Counted from the stretch's first letter, positions 52,359 to 63,400 are shown. The stretch is DNA of 64,000 nt from Pseudomonas coleopterorum (GCF_900105555.1 NZ_FNTZ01000001.1:3475501-3539500); one strand, 5' to 3'. Notes: generated by a model from the letters alone, not told the origin. Numbers and translations: made by a program.

Positions 52359-53072
52359 TTACAGCGGCACGCCCAGGCGGTTGGCCACTTCTTCGTAGGC
52401 TTCGATGACGTCGCCCAGACCCTGGCGGAAGCGGTCCTTGTCCATTTTCTTGCGGGTGTCCTTGTCCCACAGGCGGCAGCCGTCGGGGCTGAATTCGTCG
52501 CCCAGGACGATGGAGCCGTCGCTGAACACGCCGAATTCGAGCTTGAAGTCGACCAGCAGCAGGCCGGCGTCGTCGAAGAGCTTGGTCAGCACGTCGTTGA
52601 CCTTGAGCGACAGCTCTTTCATCTTCGCCAGTTGCTCGGCGGTGCCCCAGCCGAAGGCCACGACGTGGGATTCGTTGATGAACGGGTCACCCTTGGCGTC
52701 GTCCTTGAGGAACAGCTCGAAGGTGTACGGGTTGAGCTTCATGCCCTCTTCGACGCCCAGGCGCTTGACCAGGCTGCCGGCGGCGTAGTTGCGCACCACG
52801 CATTCGACCGGAATCATGTCGAGCTTCTTGACCAGCACTTCGTTGTCGGCCAGCAGCTTGTCGAATTGGGTCGGGATGCCCGCCGCTTCCAGCTTCTGCA
52901 TGATGAAGGCGTTGAACTTGTTGTTCACCATGCCCTTGCGGTCGAGCTGTTCGATGCGCTTGCCGTCGAACGCCGAGGTGTCGTTGCGAAACAGCAGGAT
53001 CAAGCGGTCGGCGTCGTCGGTCTTGTACACCGACTTGGCTTTGCCGCGGTAGAGTTCTTCACGTTTTTCCAT
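52359..53072 (-). CDS. purC: Phosphoribosylaminoimidazole-succinocarboxamide synthase
   Basis: SAICAR synthetase of purine synthesis. The 237-residue protein starts [20 protein letters not shown] and has the ATP-grasp-like motifs [30 protein letters not shown] and [16 protein letters not shown]. Length is standard. It ends the dapA-bamC-MBL-purC run on the minus strand, an order conserved in Pseudomonas. Confidence 0.97.
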   Translation of the reverse strand: MEKREELYRGKAKSVYKTDDADRLILLFRNDTSAFDGKRIEQLDRKGMVNNKFNAFIMQKLEAAGIPTQFDKLLADNEVLVKKLDMIPVECVVRNYAAGSLVKRLGVEEGMKLNPYTFELFLKDDAKGDPFINESHVVAFGWGTAEQLAKMKELSLKVNDVLTKLFDDAGLLLVDFKLEFGVFSDGSIVLGDEFSPDGCRLWDKDTRKKMDKDRFRQGLGDVIEAYEEVANRLGVPL

Positions 53073-53120
53073 GATGGGCTCCGCTTGCTAAAAGTATGGG
53101 CTAGGCGCCCCTTTGGGACG

Positions 53121-53879
53121 CTAGGCGATGTGGCGCCAATCGAGCCCTGAATCTTGATCGGCCACTTGCAGCCAGTCCGCGTCGCACCCCAGGGTGTCGA
53201 CGAAGCATTGCCGAGCCAGCTGCGGCAGATTGTTCTTGCTGCTCAGGTGGGCCAGTACTAGGTGTTGCAGATTCTTCCAGCCCAACTGTTCCACCAGGCC
53301 GGCAGCCTGGTGATTGTTCAGATGGCCCCAGTCACCGCCGACGCGCTGCTTGAGGAAATAGGGGTAGTGCCCACGGGCGAGCATGTCGCGGCAATGGTTG
53401 CTTTCGATCATCAAGGCGTCCAGGCCCTGATAGTGGTCGCGAACCCTTGCGCAATGGGAGCCCAGGTCGGTCAGCAGACCGAAGCGGCGCTTGCCGTCGG
53501 TGAATACGTACTGGGTAGGTTCCAGAGCGTCGTGGGCCACGGAGACCACTTCGATGCGCAACGCCCCGACGTCCAGGACGTCGCCACAGCGCACATGGCT
53601 GCGCACCGGCACCGGCTTGCGCAGACCGCGCTCGGTGCCCTGGCTCATGTAGACGGGCACGCCATGACGCCGCGCCAGCAGCTCCACGCCATGCACGTGG
53701 TCGGCATGTTCGTGGGTCACCAGCACGGCGCTCAATTGCGCGGCGCTCAGGCCCAGACGGGCCAGCCGACGTTCGGTTTCCCGCAGGGAGAAACCGCAGT
53801 CGACCAGCACGTGCGTGTCTTCGCTGCTGACCAGTGTGCCATTCCCTTGGCTACCGCTTCCGAGAACGGCAAAACGCAT
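53121..53879 (-). CDS. MBL-fold metallohydrolase (YycJ-like)
   Basis: A 252-residue metallo-beta-lactamase-fold protein with the zinc motif THEHADHVHG, the N-terminal FAVLGSGSQGNGTLV, SNHCRDML and a C-terminal LAHLSSKNN. It resembles the YycJ/WalJ group of putative nucleases or phosphodiesterases; the substrate is unknown. It starts 3 nt after bamC and is followed by purC, a conserved position between them in this genus. Confidence 0.9.
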   Translation of the reverse strand: MRFAVLGSGSQGNGTLVSSEDTHVLVDCGFSLRETERRLARLGLSAAQLSAVLVTHEHADHVHGVELLARRHGVPVYMSQGTERGLRKPVPVRSHVRCGDVLDVGALRIEVVSVAHDALEPTQYVFTDGKRRFGLLTDLGSHCARVRDHYQGLDALMIESNHCRDMLARGHYPYFLKQRVGGDWGHLNNHQAAGLVEQLGWKNLQHLVLAHLSSKNNLPQLARQCFVDTLGCDADWLQVADQDSGLDWRHIA

Positions 53880-53882
53880 CGC

Positions 53883-55001
53883 TTAGCCCAGGTTGTCTTG
53901 AATCACACCCAACACGCGGCGGGCAACGTCTGCCGGGGCCACGGTGTTGATGTTCTTCTCTACAGTGACCTGAACGGTGTCGCCCACCTTGCTCAGGCGC
54001 ACCTGGTAACGCTCGGCGCGGGCTTCGATTTCTTCCTTGCTCGGCGCATTGCCGAACACGCGGCTGAAGAAGCCGGGCTTGTCGTCGGCGCGTTGGGCGG
54101 ACTCGGCGAGGTTGATGTAGTACAGGCCCAGGCTGCGGTTGATGTCTTCGATGCGCCACTGGCCCTGTTCAAGGGCACGGCCCACGCTGGACCAGGCACG
54201 GTCCAGGTCGGCGCCGACGTTGAGCACCGGGTTGCCGCTGCCGTCTTCGCTCATGGCTACACGGCTGGGCGCGTCGAAATCACGCGCGGCAACCAGAGAC
54301 ACCGAGCCGCCGCGTTCCGAGTCGCGGGTCATGCTGGCGAGCATCTGGTCGACCAGAATCGAATCCAGGCCAGTGTTCACCGAACGTGCGGGGAAATCGG
54401 GCTCGCTGGTGCTGCCACCCGGACGCTCGACGCTGACCACGTAGATTTCGCTGCTGTTGCGTTGCACGCCTGGCTCGATGCGCACGCGCACGCGGGTTTC
54501 GCTTTCACCGGAGGTGGTCGCGCCGCTCAGGCGCTGCGCCATGGAGGCGGAGAGCTCGTCGAAGCGCTGCCAGGTGGTGGTAAATTCGCCGGTCTGCGGG
54601 CGGTCTTCGGCGATGCGGAAACCGTTGTCCTCGAAGAACTGGTGCGCGATCGGCCAGACTTCGGCAGGCGCGCGCTGGGCCAGGATCCAGCGGTTTTCAC
54701 CGCTGCGCTGCAGCGAGAAGTCGCTGGCCTGGGCCGCCACCTGCAAAGGCAGTGGACGCGGCACTTCGAATTCGGATGCCTTGGCGTTGTCGTCGGCGAC
54801 GTTGCGCGGGATCGGCAGCAGCGGATCCAGACGCTTGTCGGTTTGCACGCCGGGCGGCAGTTGCATCGGGGCGGTTTGGGTCGCCTCGAGGTAATCATTG
54901 CCACGATCGCGGAAATAACCGTTTTCGCCCCAGAGCCACCCGCAACCGCTGGTGCTCGAAATGACCAAGGCAAGGGCAGAAAGGCCAGCCAATCGCTTCA
55001 T
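53883..55001 (-). CDS. bamC: Outer membrane assembly lipoprotein BamC
   Basis: Lipoprotein of the BAM complex. The 372 residues start [20 protein letters not shown], a lipoprotein signal with Cys20 as lipidation site, followed by an unstructured N-terminal segment (the part that contacts BamD) and two helix-grip domains. Located after dapA, the usual partner (dapA-nlpB order). Confidence 0.94.
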   Translation of the reverse strand: MKRLAGLSALALVISSTSGCGWLWGENGYFRDRGNDYLEATQTAPMQLPPGVQTDKRLDPLLPIPRNVADDNAKASEFEVPRPLPLQVAAQASDFSLQRSGENRWILAQRAPAEVWPIAHQFFEDNGFRIAEDRPQTGEFTTTWQRFDELSASMAQRLSGATTSGESETRVRVRIEPGVQRNSSEIYVVSVERPGGSTSEPDFPARSVNTGLDSILVDQMLASMTRDSERGGSVSLVAARDFDAPSRVAMSEDGSGNPVLNVGADLDRAWSSVGRALEQGQWRIEDINRSLGLYYINLAESAQRADDKPGFFSRVFGNAPSKEEIEARAERYQVRLSKVGDTVQVTVEKNINTVAPADVARRVLGVIQDNLG

Positions 55002-55018
55002 GCGTCTTACTTCCTCAA

Positions 55019-55897
55019 TTAAACCAGGACGCCGGACTGGCGCAGGGCCTGCCGCAGCGGTTCATGACAGGTGGCGCTCAACCAGGTGAGCGGCAGGCGA
55101 ATGCCTTCGGGCATCAAGCCCATTTCGTGCAACGCCCATTTGACCGGAATCGGGTTGGCTTCCAGGAACAGGTTCTTGTGCAGCGGCATCAGCTTGTCGT
55201 TGATGGCGCGGGCCAGTTCCGCCTCGCCGTTCAACGCCGCGTTGCACAGGTCGGCCATGGCGCGCGGGGCGACGTTGGCAGTGACCGAAATATTGCCCTT
55301 GCCGCCCAGCAGGATCAGCTCGACGGCCGTGGGATCGTCACCGGACAGCACGAGGAAATCGCTGTCGACACGACTGATGATGTCCTTGGCGCGCTCGAGG
55401 TTGCCGGTGGCTTCCTTGATGCCGATGATGTTCGGCACCTTGGACAGCCGCACGACGGTGTCGGCCAGCATGTCGCAGGCGGTGCGGCCGGGAACGTTGT
55501 AGAGGATCTGCGGGATGTCGACGGTTTCGGCGACGTGCTTGAAGTGCTGGTACAAGCCTTCCTGGGTCGGCTTGTTGTAGTACGGGGTCACCAGCAGGCA
55601 GGCGTCGGCGCCGGCGCCCTTGGCATTGCGGGTCAGCTCGACGGCCTCGCGGGTGGAATTGGCACCGGTGCCGGCGATGACCGGGATACGCCCGTTCACC
55701 TGCTTGACCACGTGCTCGATGACCTTGATGTGCTCTTCGTAATCAAGGGTCGCCGACTCGCCGGTGGTGCCGACGGCGACGATGGCATGGGTGCCCTCCT
55801 GCAGATGGAAGTCCACCAGCTTGCTCAGGCTGTCCCAGTCCAGACGCCCTTGGGCGTCCATGGGTGTGACCAGTGCCACCATACTGCCCGCAATCAT
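55019..55897 (-). CDS. dapA: 4-hydroxy-tetrahydrodipicolinate synthase
   Basis: First committed step of lysine and diaminopimelate synthesis. The 292-residue TIM-barrel protein starts at ATG 55897 ([14 protein letters not shown]); longer in-frame starts upstream were rejected because they precede the conserved start. Motifs: [21 protein letters not shown] with catalytic Tyr, and [12 protein letters not shown] with the Schiff-base Lys. With dapC and dapD, three lysine-pathway genes lie in this window. Confidence 0.97.
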   Translation of the reverse strand: MIAGSMVALVTPMDAQGRLDWDSLSKLVDFHLQEGTHAIVAVGTTGESATLDYEEHIKVIEHVVKQVNGRIPVIAGTGANSTREAVELTRNAKGAGADACLLVTPYYNKPTQEGLYQHFKHVAETVDIPQILYNVPGRTACDMLADTVVRLSKVPNIIGIKEATGNLERAKDIISRVDSDFLVLSGDDPTAVELILLGGKGNISVTANVAPRAMADLCNAALNGEAELARAINDKLMPLHKNLFLEANPIPVKWALHEMGLMPEGIRLPLTWLSATCHEPLRQALRQSGVLV

Positions 55898-56228
55898 GCA
55901 ACCGCTCCTGCCGGAAAAAGAGAGCGGTAATGGTACTGGCGCCAACCACCTTGCACAAGCGAAGTACCACGCCGCGAGCATTCCCCTTCGCGCCGCTTTT
56001 CTATACCCTTTCAGACTTTGATCGGCAGGGGTTGCCTTTCTTGCCTGGTCATCGCCTGCCGTAACGGCGCTTCGAACCCCGTCCCTGAGCCTTGTCACCT
56101 GGTGTCACCCCGTATCTGCGGGCGTTGCCGGGCAGTCAGTGCAGGTTCGCACGAGGTACGGCGCAGGCCTTGAACCAGTCATCCGGCCCCTTCAAGCTGC
56201 CGACCGCTCATCGCTTTAGGAATGCTGC
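55898..56228. promoter_or_regulatory. Divergent dapA/gcvR-like intergenic region
   Basis: 331 nt without a supportable gene. On the minus strand TATAGA (56005-56000) is a possible -10 for dapA, about 100 nt before its ATG, with no good -35. No clear riboswitch fold or terminator is seen; no lysine riboswitch could be recognised by eye. Confidence 0.3.
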
Positions 56229-56789
56229 ATGTCCACCCCCACAGTTCGCGAACAATTCCTCGTCATCAGCGCCCTGGGCCGCAACCCCATGGAACTGACC
56301 AATGTACTGTGCCGCGCGGCCCACGACGCCCGCTGCTCGGTGTCCACCTCGCGCCTGACCCGCCATGGCGAATACAGCGCCCTGGTTCTGCAGGTATCGG
56401 GCAACTGGGATGCCCTGGCGCGCCTGGAAACCGGCCTGAGCTCGCTGGCCAAGAAGCACGACTTCACTGTCAGCCTGGTGCGCAGCGCCACTCTGGACAG
56501 CCGCCCGCAGGCGCTGCCTTACGTGGCCTATGTCAGTTCGGCGTATCGTTCCGACATCATCAACGAGCTGTGCCAGTTCTTCATCGACCACAACGTCGAG
56601 CTCGAGAACCTGACCTGCGACACCTACCAGGCGCCGCAGACCGGTGGCACCATGCTCAATGCCACGTTCACCGTGACGCTGCCTGCCGGTGTGCAGATCA
56701 GCTGGTTGCGCGACCAGTTCCTGGACTTCGCCGATGCGCTGAACCTGGATGCGCTGATCGAACCCTGGCGTCCACAGAACCCCATGTAA
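56229..56789 (+). CDS. Glycine cleavage system regulator-like ACT protein (GcvR family)
   Basis: A 186-residue protein made of two ACT domains (about residues 8-85 and 93-175), the GcvR layout: FLVISALGRNPMELTNVLCRAAHDARCSVSTSRL and later PYVAYVSSAYRSDIINELCQFF. In E. coli GcvR holds back the activator GcvA when glycine is low. The family assignment is firm; role in glycine control here is inferred. It starts the gcvR-bcp pair, with bcp 10 nt downstream. Confidence 0.9.
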   Translation: MSTPTVREQFLVISALGRNPMELTNVLCRAAHDARCSVSTSRLTRHGEYSALVLQVSGNWDALARLETGLSSLAKKHDFTVSLVRSATLDSRPQALPYVAYVSSAYRSDIINELCQFFIDHNVELENLTCDTYQAPQTGGTMLNATFTVTLPAGVQISWLRDQFLDFADALNLDALIEPWRPQNPM

Positions 56790-56799
56790 GGATTGACCG

Positions 56800-57273
56800 A
56801 TGGCTGTCGCTCTCAATGAACCTGTTGCCGATTTCCAAGCCCAGGCCACCGGCGGCCAGACCGTCAGCCTGAGCGAGCTCAAGGGCCGCCAGGTGGTGGT
56901 CTATTTCTACCCCAAGGACAGCACGCCGGGCTGCACCACTCAGGGCCAGGACTTCCGCGACCTGCTCGAGCAGTTCAAGGCCGCCGACACCGAGGTGTTC
57001 GGTGTGTCGCGCGACGGGCTCAAGTCCCACGAGAACTTCAAGGCCAAGCAGGGCTTCACCTTCGAGCTGATCAGCGACAAGGACGAGGCGCTGTGCCAGC
57101 TGTTCGATGTGATCAAGCTGAAGAAGCTGTATGGCAAGGAGTACCTGGGCGTGGACCGCAGCACCTTCCTGATCGATCGGGACGGTGTGCTGCGCCAGGA
57201 ATGGCGTGGGGTGAAGGTGCCGGGGCATGTGCAGAGTGTGCTGGAAGCGGCCCAGGCGTTGAGCCAGGGTTGA
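56800..57273 (+). CDS. bcp: Thiol peroxidase Bcp (peroxiredoxin)
   Basis: Reduces organic and hydrogen peroxides with thioredoxin. The 157-residue AhpC/TSA-fold protein has the peroxidatic Cys45 in YPKDSTPGCTTQGQDF. The common resolving Cys five residues later is missing (Gln/Asp there); a second Cys occurs in ALCQLFDV, so it may use a 1-Cys or a different 2-Cys mechanism. Cotranscribed with the gcvR-like gene. Confidence 0.93.
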   Translation: MAVALNEPVADFQAQATGGQTVSLSELKGRQVVVYFYPKDSTPGCTTQGQDFRDLLEQFKAADTEVFGVSRDGLKSHENFKAKQGFTFELISDKDEALCQLFDVIKLKKLYGKEYLGVDRSTFLIDRDGVLRQEWRGVKVPGHVQSVLEAAQALSQG

Positions 57274-57287
57274 TATCGGCGGTGGCC

Positions 57288-57367
57288 CCTTCGCGGCCGC
57301 TGACCGCTCCTACAGACAGGATCACCTGTGGGAGCGGGGCGGGCGGCCGAGCCCTCTGCCCGCGAAG
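57288..57367. repeat. REP doublet after bcp
   Basis: Left arm CTTCGCGG...CCGCTCCTACAG and right arm TGTGGGAGCGG...CCCGCGAAG in inverted orientation. The right unit (57327-57367) matches the reverse complement of 33379-33419 with only a single inserted base and one further difference, a dispersed repeat. Confidence 0.85.
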
Positions 57368-57381
57368 CCCGCACCGCGGTC

Positions 57382-58452
57382 TCAGAGCATCGGCGCGACG
57401 GTAGGCTCCTGCCTTGGCCAGGCATCCAGCACGGCCTTGAACAGGGTCGCCAGGGGAATGGCGAAGAAGATGCCCCAGAACCCCCACAACCCGCCGAACA
57501 ACAGCACCGCACAGATGATCGCCACTGGGTGCAGGTTCACCGCCTCGGAGAACAGCAACGGCACCAGCACGTTGCCATCCAGGGTCTGGATGATGCCGTA
57601 CACCACCATCAGGTAGATGAACTGGTCACCCCAGCCCCACTGGAACAGCGCGATCAGCGTGACCGGGACCGTCACCACCACCGCCCCCACGTAGGGCACC
57701 ACCACCGACAACCCCACCAGCAGTGCCAGCAGAGCGGCGTAGTTCAGCCCCAGTGCGACGAAGGCGATGTAGGTCACCACGCCGCAGATGAAGATCTCGA
57801 TGACCTTGCCGCGGATGTAGTTGGCGATCTGCCGGTTCATTTCCTGCGCCACCCGAGTCAGCAGCGTACGCTCGCGCGGCAGGTAACCGCTGACCCAGCG
57901 GCCGATCATGACCCGGTCCTTGAGGAAGAAGAACACCAGGATAGGCACCAGTACGAAATAGATCATGACGTTGACCAGCAGAGGCAGGCTGGACAGAGAA
58001 AAGGTCAGTGCCCACTGGCCGAATTTGCCGATCTCGCCGCGGGCCGCTTCGATGGCCTGCAATACCTGCTCGTCGCTGACCAGGTGCGGATAGCGCTCGG
58101 GCAGCAGCAACAGCAGCGACTGCCATTTGCCGAGCATGCCGGGCAGCTCGTTGAACAGGGTGATCACTTGGTGCCAGAGCAGCGGCACAAGCACCAGCAT
58201 GAACAGCGCCAGCGCGCCCATGAACAACGCGAACACCGCTCCGACGGCCACGCCGGAAGGCACCCGCAAGCGCTCCAGAATGTTGACCAGGCCTTGCATG
58301 AGGAACGCCAGCACCATCCCCGCCAGCACGGGTGCCAGCATCCCGCCCAAGGTCAGAACGGCGGTGAACGCCAGCACCAGCAGCACCGCCAGAATGACGG
58401 CCTCCTCATCGGAAAAGTAACGCTGGATCCAGTCGCGTAGCACTTTGAACAT
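57382..58452 (-). CDS. AI-2E transporter / PerM family membrane protein
   Basis: A 356-residue inner-membrane protein with eight or so hydrophobic helices and the family motifs VPYVGAVVVTVPVTLIALFQWG and the NVLVPLLFSEAVNLHPVAII segment near the C-terminus. The family includes putative autoinducer-2 exporters and Na+/H+ antiporters; substrate cannot be told from sequence. Conserved next to tusA and bepA in pseudomonads. Confidence 0.9.
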   Translation of the reverse strand: MFKVLRDWIQRYFSDEEAVILAVLLVLAFTAVLTLGGMLAPVLAGMVLAFLMQGLVNILERLRVPSGVAVGAVFALFMGALALFMLVLVPLLWHQVITLFNELPGMLGKWQSLLLLLPERYPHLVSDEQVLQAIEAARGEIGKFGQWALTFSLSSLPLLVNVMIYFVLVPILVFFFLKDRVMIGRWVSGYLPRERTLLTRVAQEMNRQIANYIRGKVIEIFICGVVTYIAFVALGLNYAALLALLVGLSVVVPYVGAVVVTVPVTLIALFQWGWGDQFIYLMVVYGIIQTLDGNVLVPLLFSEAVNLHPVAIICAVLLFGGLWGFWGIFFAIPLATLFKAVLDAWPRQEPTVAPML

Positions 58453-58491
58453 TGAAATTCCCTTGAATGACCCAGCTACCAGGGTGGTGGC

Positions 58492-58731
58492 TCAGGCCTT
58501 GCGCAACCAATACGAGTAGACCCCGTCCAGCGCCTTTTCGTGTAACAGCGCATGACCTGCCAAGGTGGCAAACGAACGGAAGTCGCGCTGCGAGCCGGCG
58601 TCGGTGGCGATCACCTTCAGTACCGTACCACTGGCCATGCGGTTGAGTTCCAGCTTGGCCTTGAGCAATGGCAACGGGCAATTAAGACCGCTGGTGTCCA
58701 GCTCGACGTCACATTCGGGCACATCGTTCAT
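58492..58731 (-). CDS. TusA-family sulfurtransferase
   Basis: A 79-residue SirA/TusA-like protein: the active Cys18 lies in the GLNCPLPLLKAK motif. Members pass sulfur to tRNA thiolation and molybdenum cofactor pathways. In P. aeruginosa the orthologous gene beside bepA is involved in molybdenum homeostasis; that role is inferred here from position. It is divergent from bepA with 146 nt between them. Confidence 0.92.
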   Translation of the reverse strand: MNDVPECDVELDTSGLNCPLPLLKAKLELNRMASGTVLKVIATDAGSQRDFRSFATLAGHALLHEKALDGVYSYWLRKA

Positions 58732-58877
58732 CGATATCTTCTCCAGCCAAAGGATGCCGTGGCGCTGCGGTGAATCCCGGCAGACTGCGGCGCGACAGAA
58801 TAACCCAAGGTTGCCGCCTCTGGTGGTCGCCGAATGGGGCGGCTACAGTAGGGCCTTTCATCTGCCGAGCTCAGTGC

Positions 58878-60311
58878 ATGCCCTTTCTGCGCCCTACCCT
58901 GCTGACCCTCGCCTGCCTGCTGGCGCTACCCGGCCACGCCAGCGACCTGCCCTCGCTTGGCGACGCCAGCTCGGCGATCGTCTCGCCCCAGCAGGAGCAT
59001 CAATTGGGTCGTGCCTGGCTGAGCCTGTTGCGTGGCCAGGTCAAGCAGCTCAATGACCCGTTGCTCAAGGACTTCGTCGAGACCAGCGTGTATCGCCTCT
59101 CCGAGACCAGCCAACTGAACGATCGGCGCCTGGAATTCATCCTGATCGACAGCAAGGAGCTCAACGCCTTTGCAGCGCCGGGGGGCATCGTCGGGGTCAA
59201 CGGCGGGTTGTTCTTCAATGCCGAAACCGAGGGCGAGTACATCGGCGTGCTGGCCCACGAACTGGCGCACTTGTCGCAACGCCACTTCGCCCGAGGCGTC
59301 GAGGCTCAGCAACGCATGCAATTGCCGATGATGGCGGCGTTGCTGGCCGGTATCGTGATTGCCGCCTCAGGTGCCGGTGACGCCGGCATCGCGGCGATCG
59401 CCGGCAGCCAGGCGGCAGCCATTCAGGAGCAACGGCGCTTCTCTCGGCAGAACGAGCAGGAAGCCGACCGCATCGGCATCATCAACATGGAAAAGGCCGG
59501 GTACGACCCGCGCAACATGCCGACAATGTTTGAACGGCTGATGCGCCAGTACCGTTTCGATGCCCGGCCGCCGGAATTCCTCCTGACCCACCCGGTCAGC
59601 GAATCGCGTATCGCCGACACCCGCAACCGCGCCGAGCAGGCCGCCCCAGGGGGCAAGGAAGACAGCCTGTGGTACCAGCTGATGCGCGCCCGGGTGCAAC
59701 TGTACTACGAAGAAACGCCGGGGCTGGCGGCCAAGCGTTTTCGCGCGCAACTGGATGACAACCCCAACGCACTGCCTGCGAACTATGGTCTGGCATTGGC
59801 CCAGATCAAGGCCGGGCAACTGAACGAGGCGCGTGAAAATCTCAAGCTGCTGTTGGCCAAGCAGCCGGACGACATCACCGTCAATCTGGCGCAGGTCGAC
59901 CTGGACATCACCAACAACCGCATTCCCGACGCCCAACAGCGCATCGATCGGCTGCTGACGCAGTACCCGGGCAACTATCCGATCAACCAGAAGCGGGTCG
60001 ATGTGCTGCTCAAGCAGAACCGCATGGCCGATGCGGAGAAAGCGCTGGAAAACCTCCTCAAGACCCGTTCGGACGACCCGGACGTGTGGTACCTGGTAGC
60101 CGAAACCCGCGGGCAGAATGGAAATATCATCGGCCTGCATCAGGCGCGTGCCGAGTTTTTCGCACTGGTCGGCGAGTTCGACCAGGCCATCCAGCAATTG
60201 GACCTGGCCAAGCGCCGTGCTGCAGACAACTTCCAGCTCGCTTCACGCATCGACGCACGGCAGCGGGAGCTGATGGAGCAGGACCGGCTGGTCAAGGACA
60301 TGCTGCGCTGA
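58878..60311 (+). CDS. bepA: Beta-barrel assembly-enhancing protease BepA (M48)
   Basis: Periplasmic zinc protease that degrades misassembled outer-membrane proteins and helps LptD maturation. The product is 477 residues from the ATG at 58878, which starts a signal peptide (MPFLRPTLLTLACLLALPGHA). The M48 site HELAH is at residues 127-131, with EQEADRIGI later as third ligand region, and TPR repeats fill the C-terminal half. In-frame upstream sequence was rejected because it precedes the signal peptide. Followed by a terminator hairpin. Confidence 0.94.
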   Translation: MPFLRPTLLTLACLLALPGHASDLPSLGDASSAIVSPQQEHQLGRAWLSLLRGQVKQLNDPLLKDFVETSVYRLSETSQLNDRRLEFILIDSKELNAFAAPGGIVGVNGGLFFNAETEGEYIGVLAHELAHLSQRHFARGVEAQQRMQLPMMAALLAGIVIAASGAGDAGIAAIAGSQAAAIQEQRRFSRQNEQEADRIGIINMEKAGYDPRNMPTMFERLMRQYRFDARPPEFLLTHPVSESRIADTRNRAEQAAPGGKEDSLWYQLMRARVQLYYEETPGLAAKRFRAQLDDNPNALPANYGLALAQIKAGQLNEARENLKLLLAKQPDDITVNLAQVDLDITNNRIPDAQQRIDRLLTQYPGNYPINQKRVDVLLKQNRMADAEKALENLLKTRSDDPDVWYLVAETRGQNGNIIGLHQARAEFFALVGEFDQAIQQLDLAKRRAADNFQLASRIDARQRELMEQDRLVKDMLR

Positions 60312-60319
60312 ATACCCCT

Positions 60320-60339
60320 GCGGGCCTGCCTCGGCCCGC
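60320..60339 (+). terminator. Hairpin terminator after bepA
   Basis: Perfect 7-bp stem GCGGGCC / GGCCCGC with 6-nt loop, followed by TTGTT, 8 nt after the bepA stop. Confidence 0.6.
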
Positions 60340-60463
60340 TTGTTCACGCAAAACCTTCTCACACGCTTCGACATATCGGTTTTCACATTTTTTTCACGCG
60401 ACCGCTCTAGCGTCTAGACTTGCTCCAGGTGCGATGAATTTTCCGTGACCGGTGTGAATATCT

Positions 60464-63400
60464 ATGGGCGTCCTGTGGCAAACCGAACCTGACAAGACTG
60501 CAGCCAAAACTGCCAGTCCTGATCCGTCGCCATTGCCAGATAGCCCACGTCAACGTCACTTGTGGCGGCGTCTGTTCTGGTTGTTGGTCGTGATCACGAT
60601 CGCCGCGCTGGCGTACGCGATGTATGCCGAGGTGCGCACCTCGCGGCTGCAGGCGCGCGAGTTCAGTCGCTGGGCGAACTCGCTGACCTATGAGGTGCGG
60701 CCGGGACCGAGCCAGGCCATCGTCTACCCAGGCGCCGGCCCGTTCGACAAGCGCCTGGGCTACAGCGCACTGGGTGACTTCCTGCCGCGCCTGCTCAAGC
60801 GCAACTACGTGATCGAACGGCAGACCCAGTTCTCGCCGGCCTTGATGAGCTATGCCGGGCATGACCTGTTCGTGCCCTACCAGGAAAAATCCCAGGCTGG
60901 GCTGGTGATCACCGATTGCCGGGGCGATCCGTTGTACCTGTATCGCTACCCGCAGCAGCTCTACACCGAATTCGCTCAGATACCACCGGTGATGGTCGAC
61001 AGCCTGCTGTTCGTCGAAAACCGCGGCCTGCTCGACAGCCCCGAACCGCTGCTCAACCCGGCTGTGGATTGGCCGCGCTTCGCCAAGGCGGCCTGGTCGC
61101 AAGTGGCGCGGATGTTCGCGCTGCCTGGGCAGTCGGCCGGTGGCAGTACCCTGGCCACGCAGTTGGAAAAGTACCGCCACTCGCCCGACGGCCTGACCGG
61201 CTCGGGGCCGGAGAAGATCCGTCAGATGATTTCGGCCAGTGTGAGGGCCTATCAAGGCGGTCCGCAGACGCTGGAAGCGCGTCAACGCATCGTGCGCGAC
61301 TACCTCAACAGCGTGCCGCTGTCGGCGGTGCCCGGCCACGGTGAGGTACATGGCATGGCCGAAGGCCTACGCGTCTGGTACGGCGCCGATTTCGAGCAGG
61401 TCAACCGCGCGCTTGCCAGCACCACCACCGACCCTGCCAGCGAGGCCGCGCGCGGCCTGGCCCTGCGTCAGGTGCTGTCGCTGATGATCGCCCAGCGTCG
61501 GCCGTCGTACTTTCTCAACAAGGGCCATGACGACCTCGCCGAGCTGACCGACAGTCACATTCGCCTGCTTGCCGCCAACGGCATCGTCGATCCGACGCTG
61601 GCAGCCGCCGCGCTGGCCAGTCAGGTCATCTACCGCGACTGGGTGCAGGAGCCGACTTGGCAACCCAACGAGTCGAACAAGGGCATCAGCGTGGTGCGCA
61701 ATCGCCTGTCGTCCATGCTCGACCGGCCGCTGTACGACCTCGACCGCCTGGATCTTTCAGCCACCACGACCCTCAATGCCGACCTGCAGAAACAGGCCAG
61801 CGACTACCTGCGCCAACTCGCCGACCCGGCCTTCGCCCAACAGATCGGCCTGATCGGCGAGCGCCTGCTGACCCCGGCGAGCACCCGTGAAGTGAGCTAC
61901 AGCTTCACCCTCTTCGAGCGCACGGCTGACGGCTCGCGCGTACGGGTGCAGACCGACAACACCGACCAGCCATTCGACATCAACGAAGGCAGCAAGCTGG
62001 AGCTGGGCTCGACCGCCAAAATGCGTGTGCTGACCACTTACCTGGAAATCATCCACGAACTGCATGAACGCTATGCCGGGCAGACGCCCGCGCAACTGCG
62101 CCAGGTGAAGATCGAGGACGCCGATCGGCTGTCGCGCTGGGTGCTCGATACCCTGATCCAGAACCCGGGCATGGACGCACGGACGCTGCTCGCCGCGGCC
62201 CTGGAGCGCAAGTATTCGGCAAGCCCCGCCGAAAGCTTCTTCACCGGCGGCGGGATTCATACTTTCGGCAACTTCCGCCGCGAGGACAACGGCCGCATTC
62301 CCACGCTCAAGGAAGCGCTGCAGGAGTCCATCAACCTGCCCTTCATTCGCCTGATGCGCGACCTGGTGCGCTATAGCACCTACTCGGCGCCGGGCAATAG
62401 CGGCCAGTTGCTCAAGGACGATGACGATCCGCGTCGGCAGGAATACCTGGCACGCTTCGCCGACCGCGAAGGCACCGAATTCCTCAAGCGGTTCTGGAAG
62501 AAGTACCAGCGCAAGACCACCGAGCAACGCCTGGAAACTTTTCTCGACGGCATGCGCCCGACCCCGCAGCGCCTGGCCGCCGTGCACCGCTACCTCTACC
62601 CCAACGCGACGCAGGCACCCTTCGATCGCTTTGTGCGTGAGCACAGCAAGAGCGAAAGCGTCACCGACAAGCGCCTGAACGAGATGTACGTCAGTTATGG
62701 CCCTGGCCGCTACAACCTGCCGGACCAAGGCTATATCGCCAAAGTCCATCCACTGGACCTGTGGCTGTTGGGCTACCTGCTCAATCACCCGGAGGCGACT
62801 TTCGGCGAAGCGAGTGCGGCCAGCCGGTTCGAGCGTCAGGAAGTCTACGGCTGGCTGTTCAACAGCCGCCACAAGCGCGCCCGCGATAACCGCATCCGCA
62901 CCATGCTGGAGATCGAAGCCTTTACCGATATTCACCAGCGCTGGCAGCGCGTGGGCTATCCGTTCGATCATCTGGTGCCCTCGCTGGCAACCGCCATCGG
63001 CAGTTCGGGTGACCGTCCTGCAGCGTTGGCCGAGCTGATCGGCATCATTCAGAACGACGGCATCAAGTTGCCCACCGTGCGCATCGACACCCTGCATTTC
63101 GCCGCCGACACCCCCTATGACACACGGGTGATCAGTGACCCGGACCGGGGCAAGCGGGTCCTGCCTGCCGAGGTCGCGGCGGCCATGCGCGAAGCCCTGT
63201 CGCAGGTGGTGGACGCTGGCACTGCGCGGCGCGTATCCGGCAGTTTCAAGACCGATGACGGCACTGCGCTGGTGATGGGTGGCAAGACCGGCACCGGTGA
63301 CAACCGCATCGCAAGCTTCGGCGCCGGAGGCCGGGTGATCAGCTCCAAGGCGATCAACCGTACCGCGACCTTCGTGTTCTTCATCGGCGAAAACCATTTC

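Noticed and set aside
53262..55022. Open frame of 586 codons on the plus strand over the MBL gene and bamC
   Set aside because: Covers two real genes on the other strand. No start signal and an odd composition.
55898..56228. Lysine or glycine riboswitch in the dapA/gcvR-like gap
   Set aside because: No conserved aptamer core visible by eye. The gap shows only weak promoter-like sequence.
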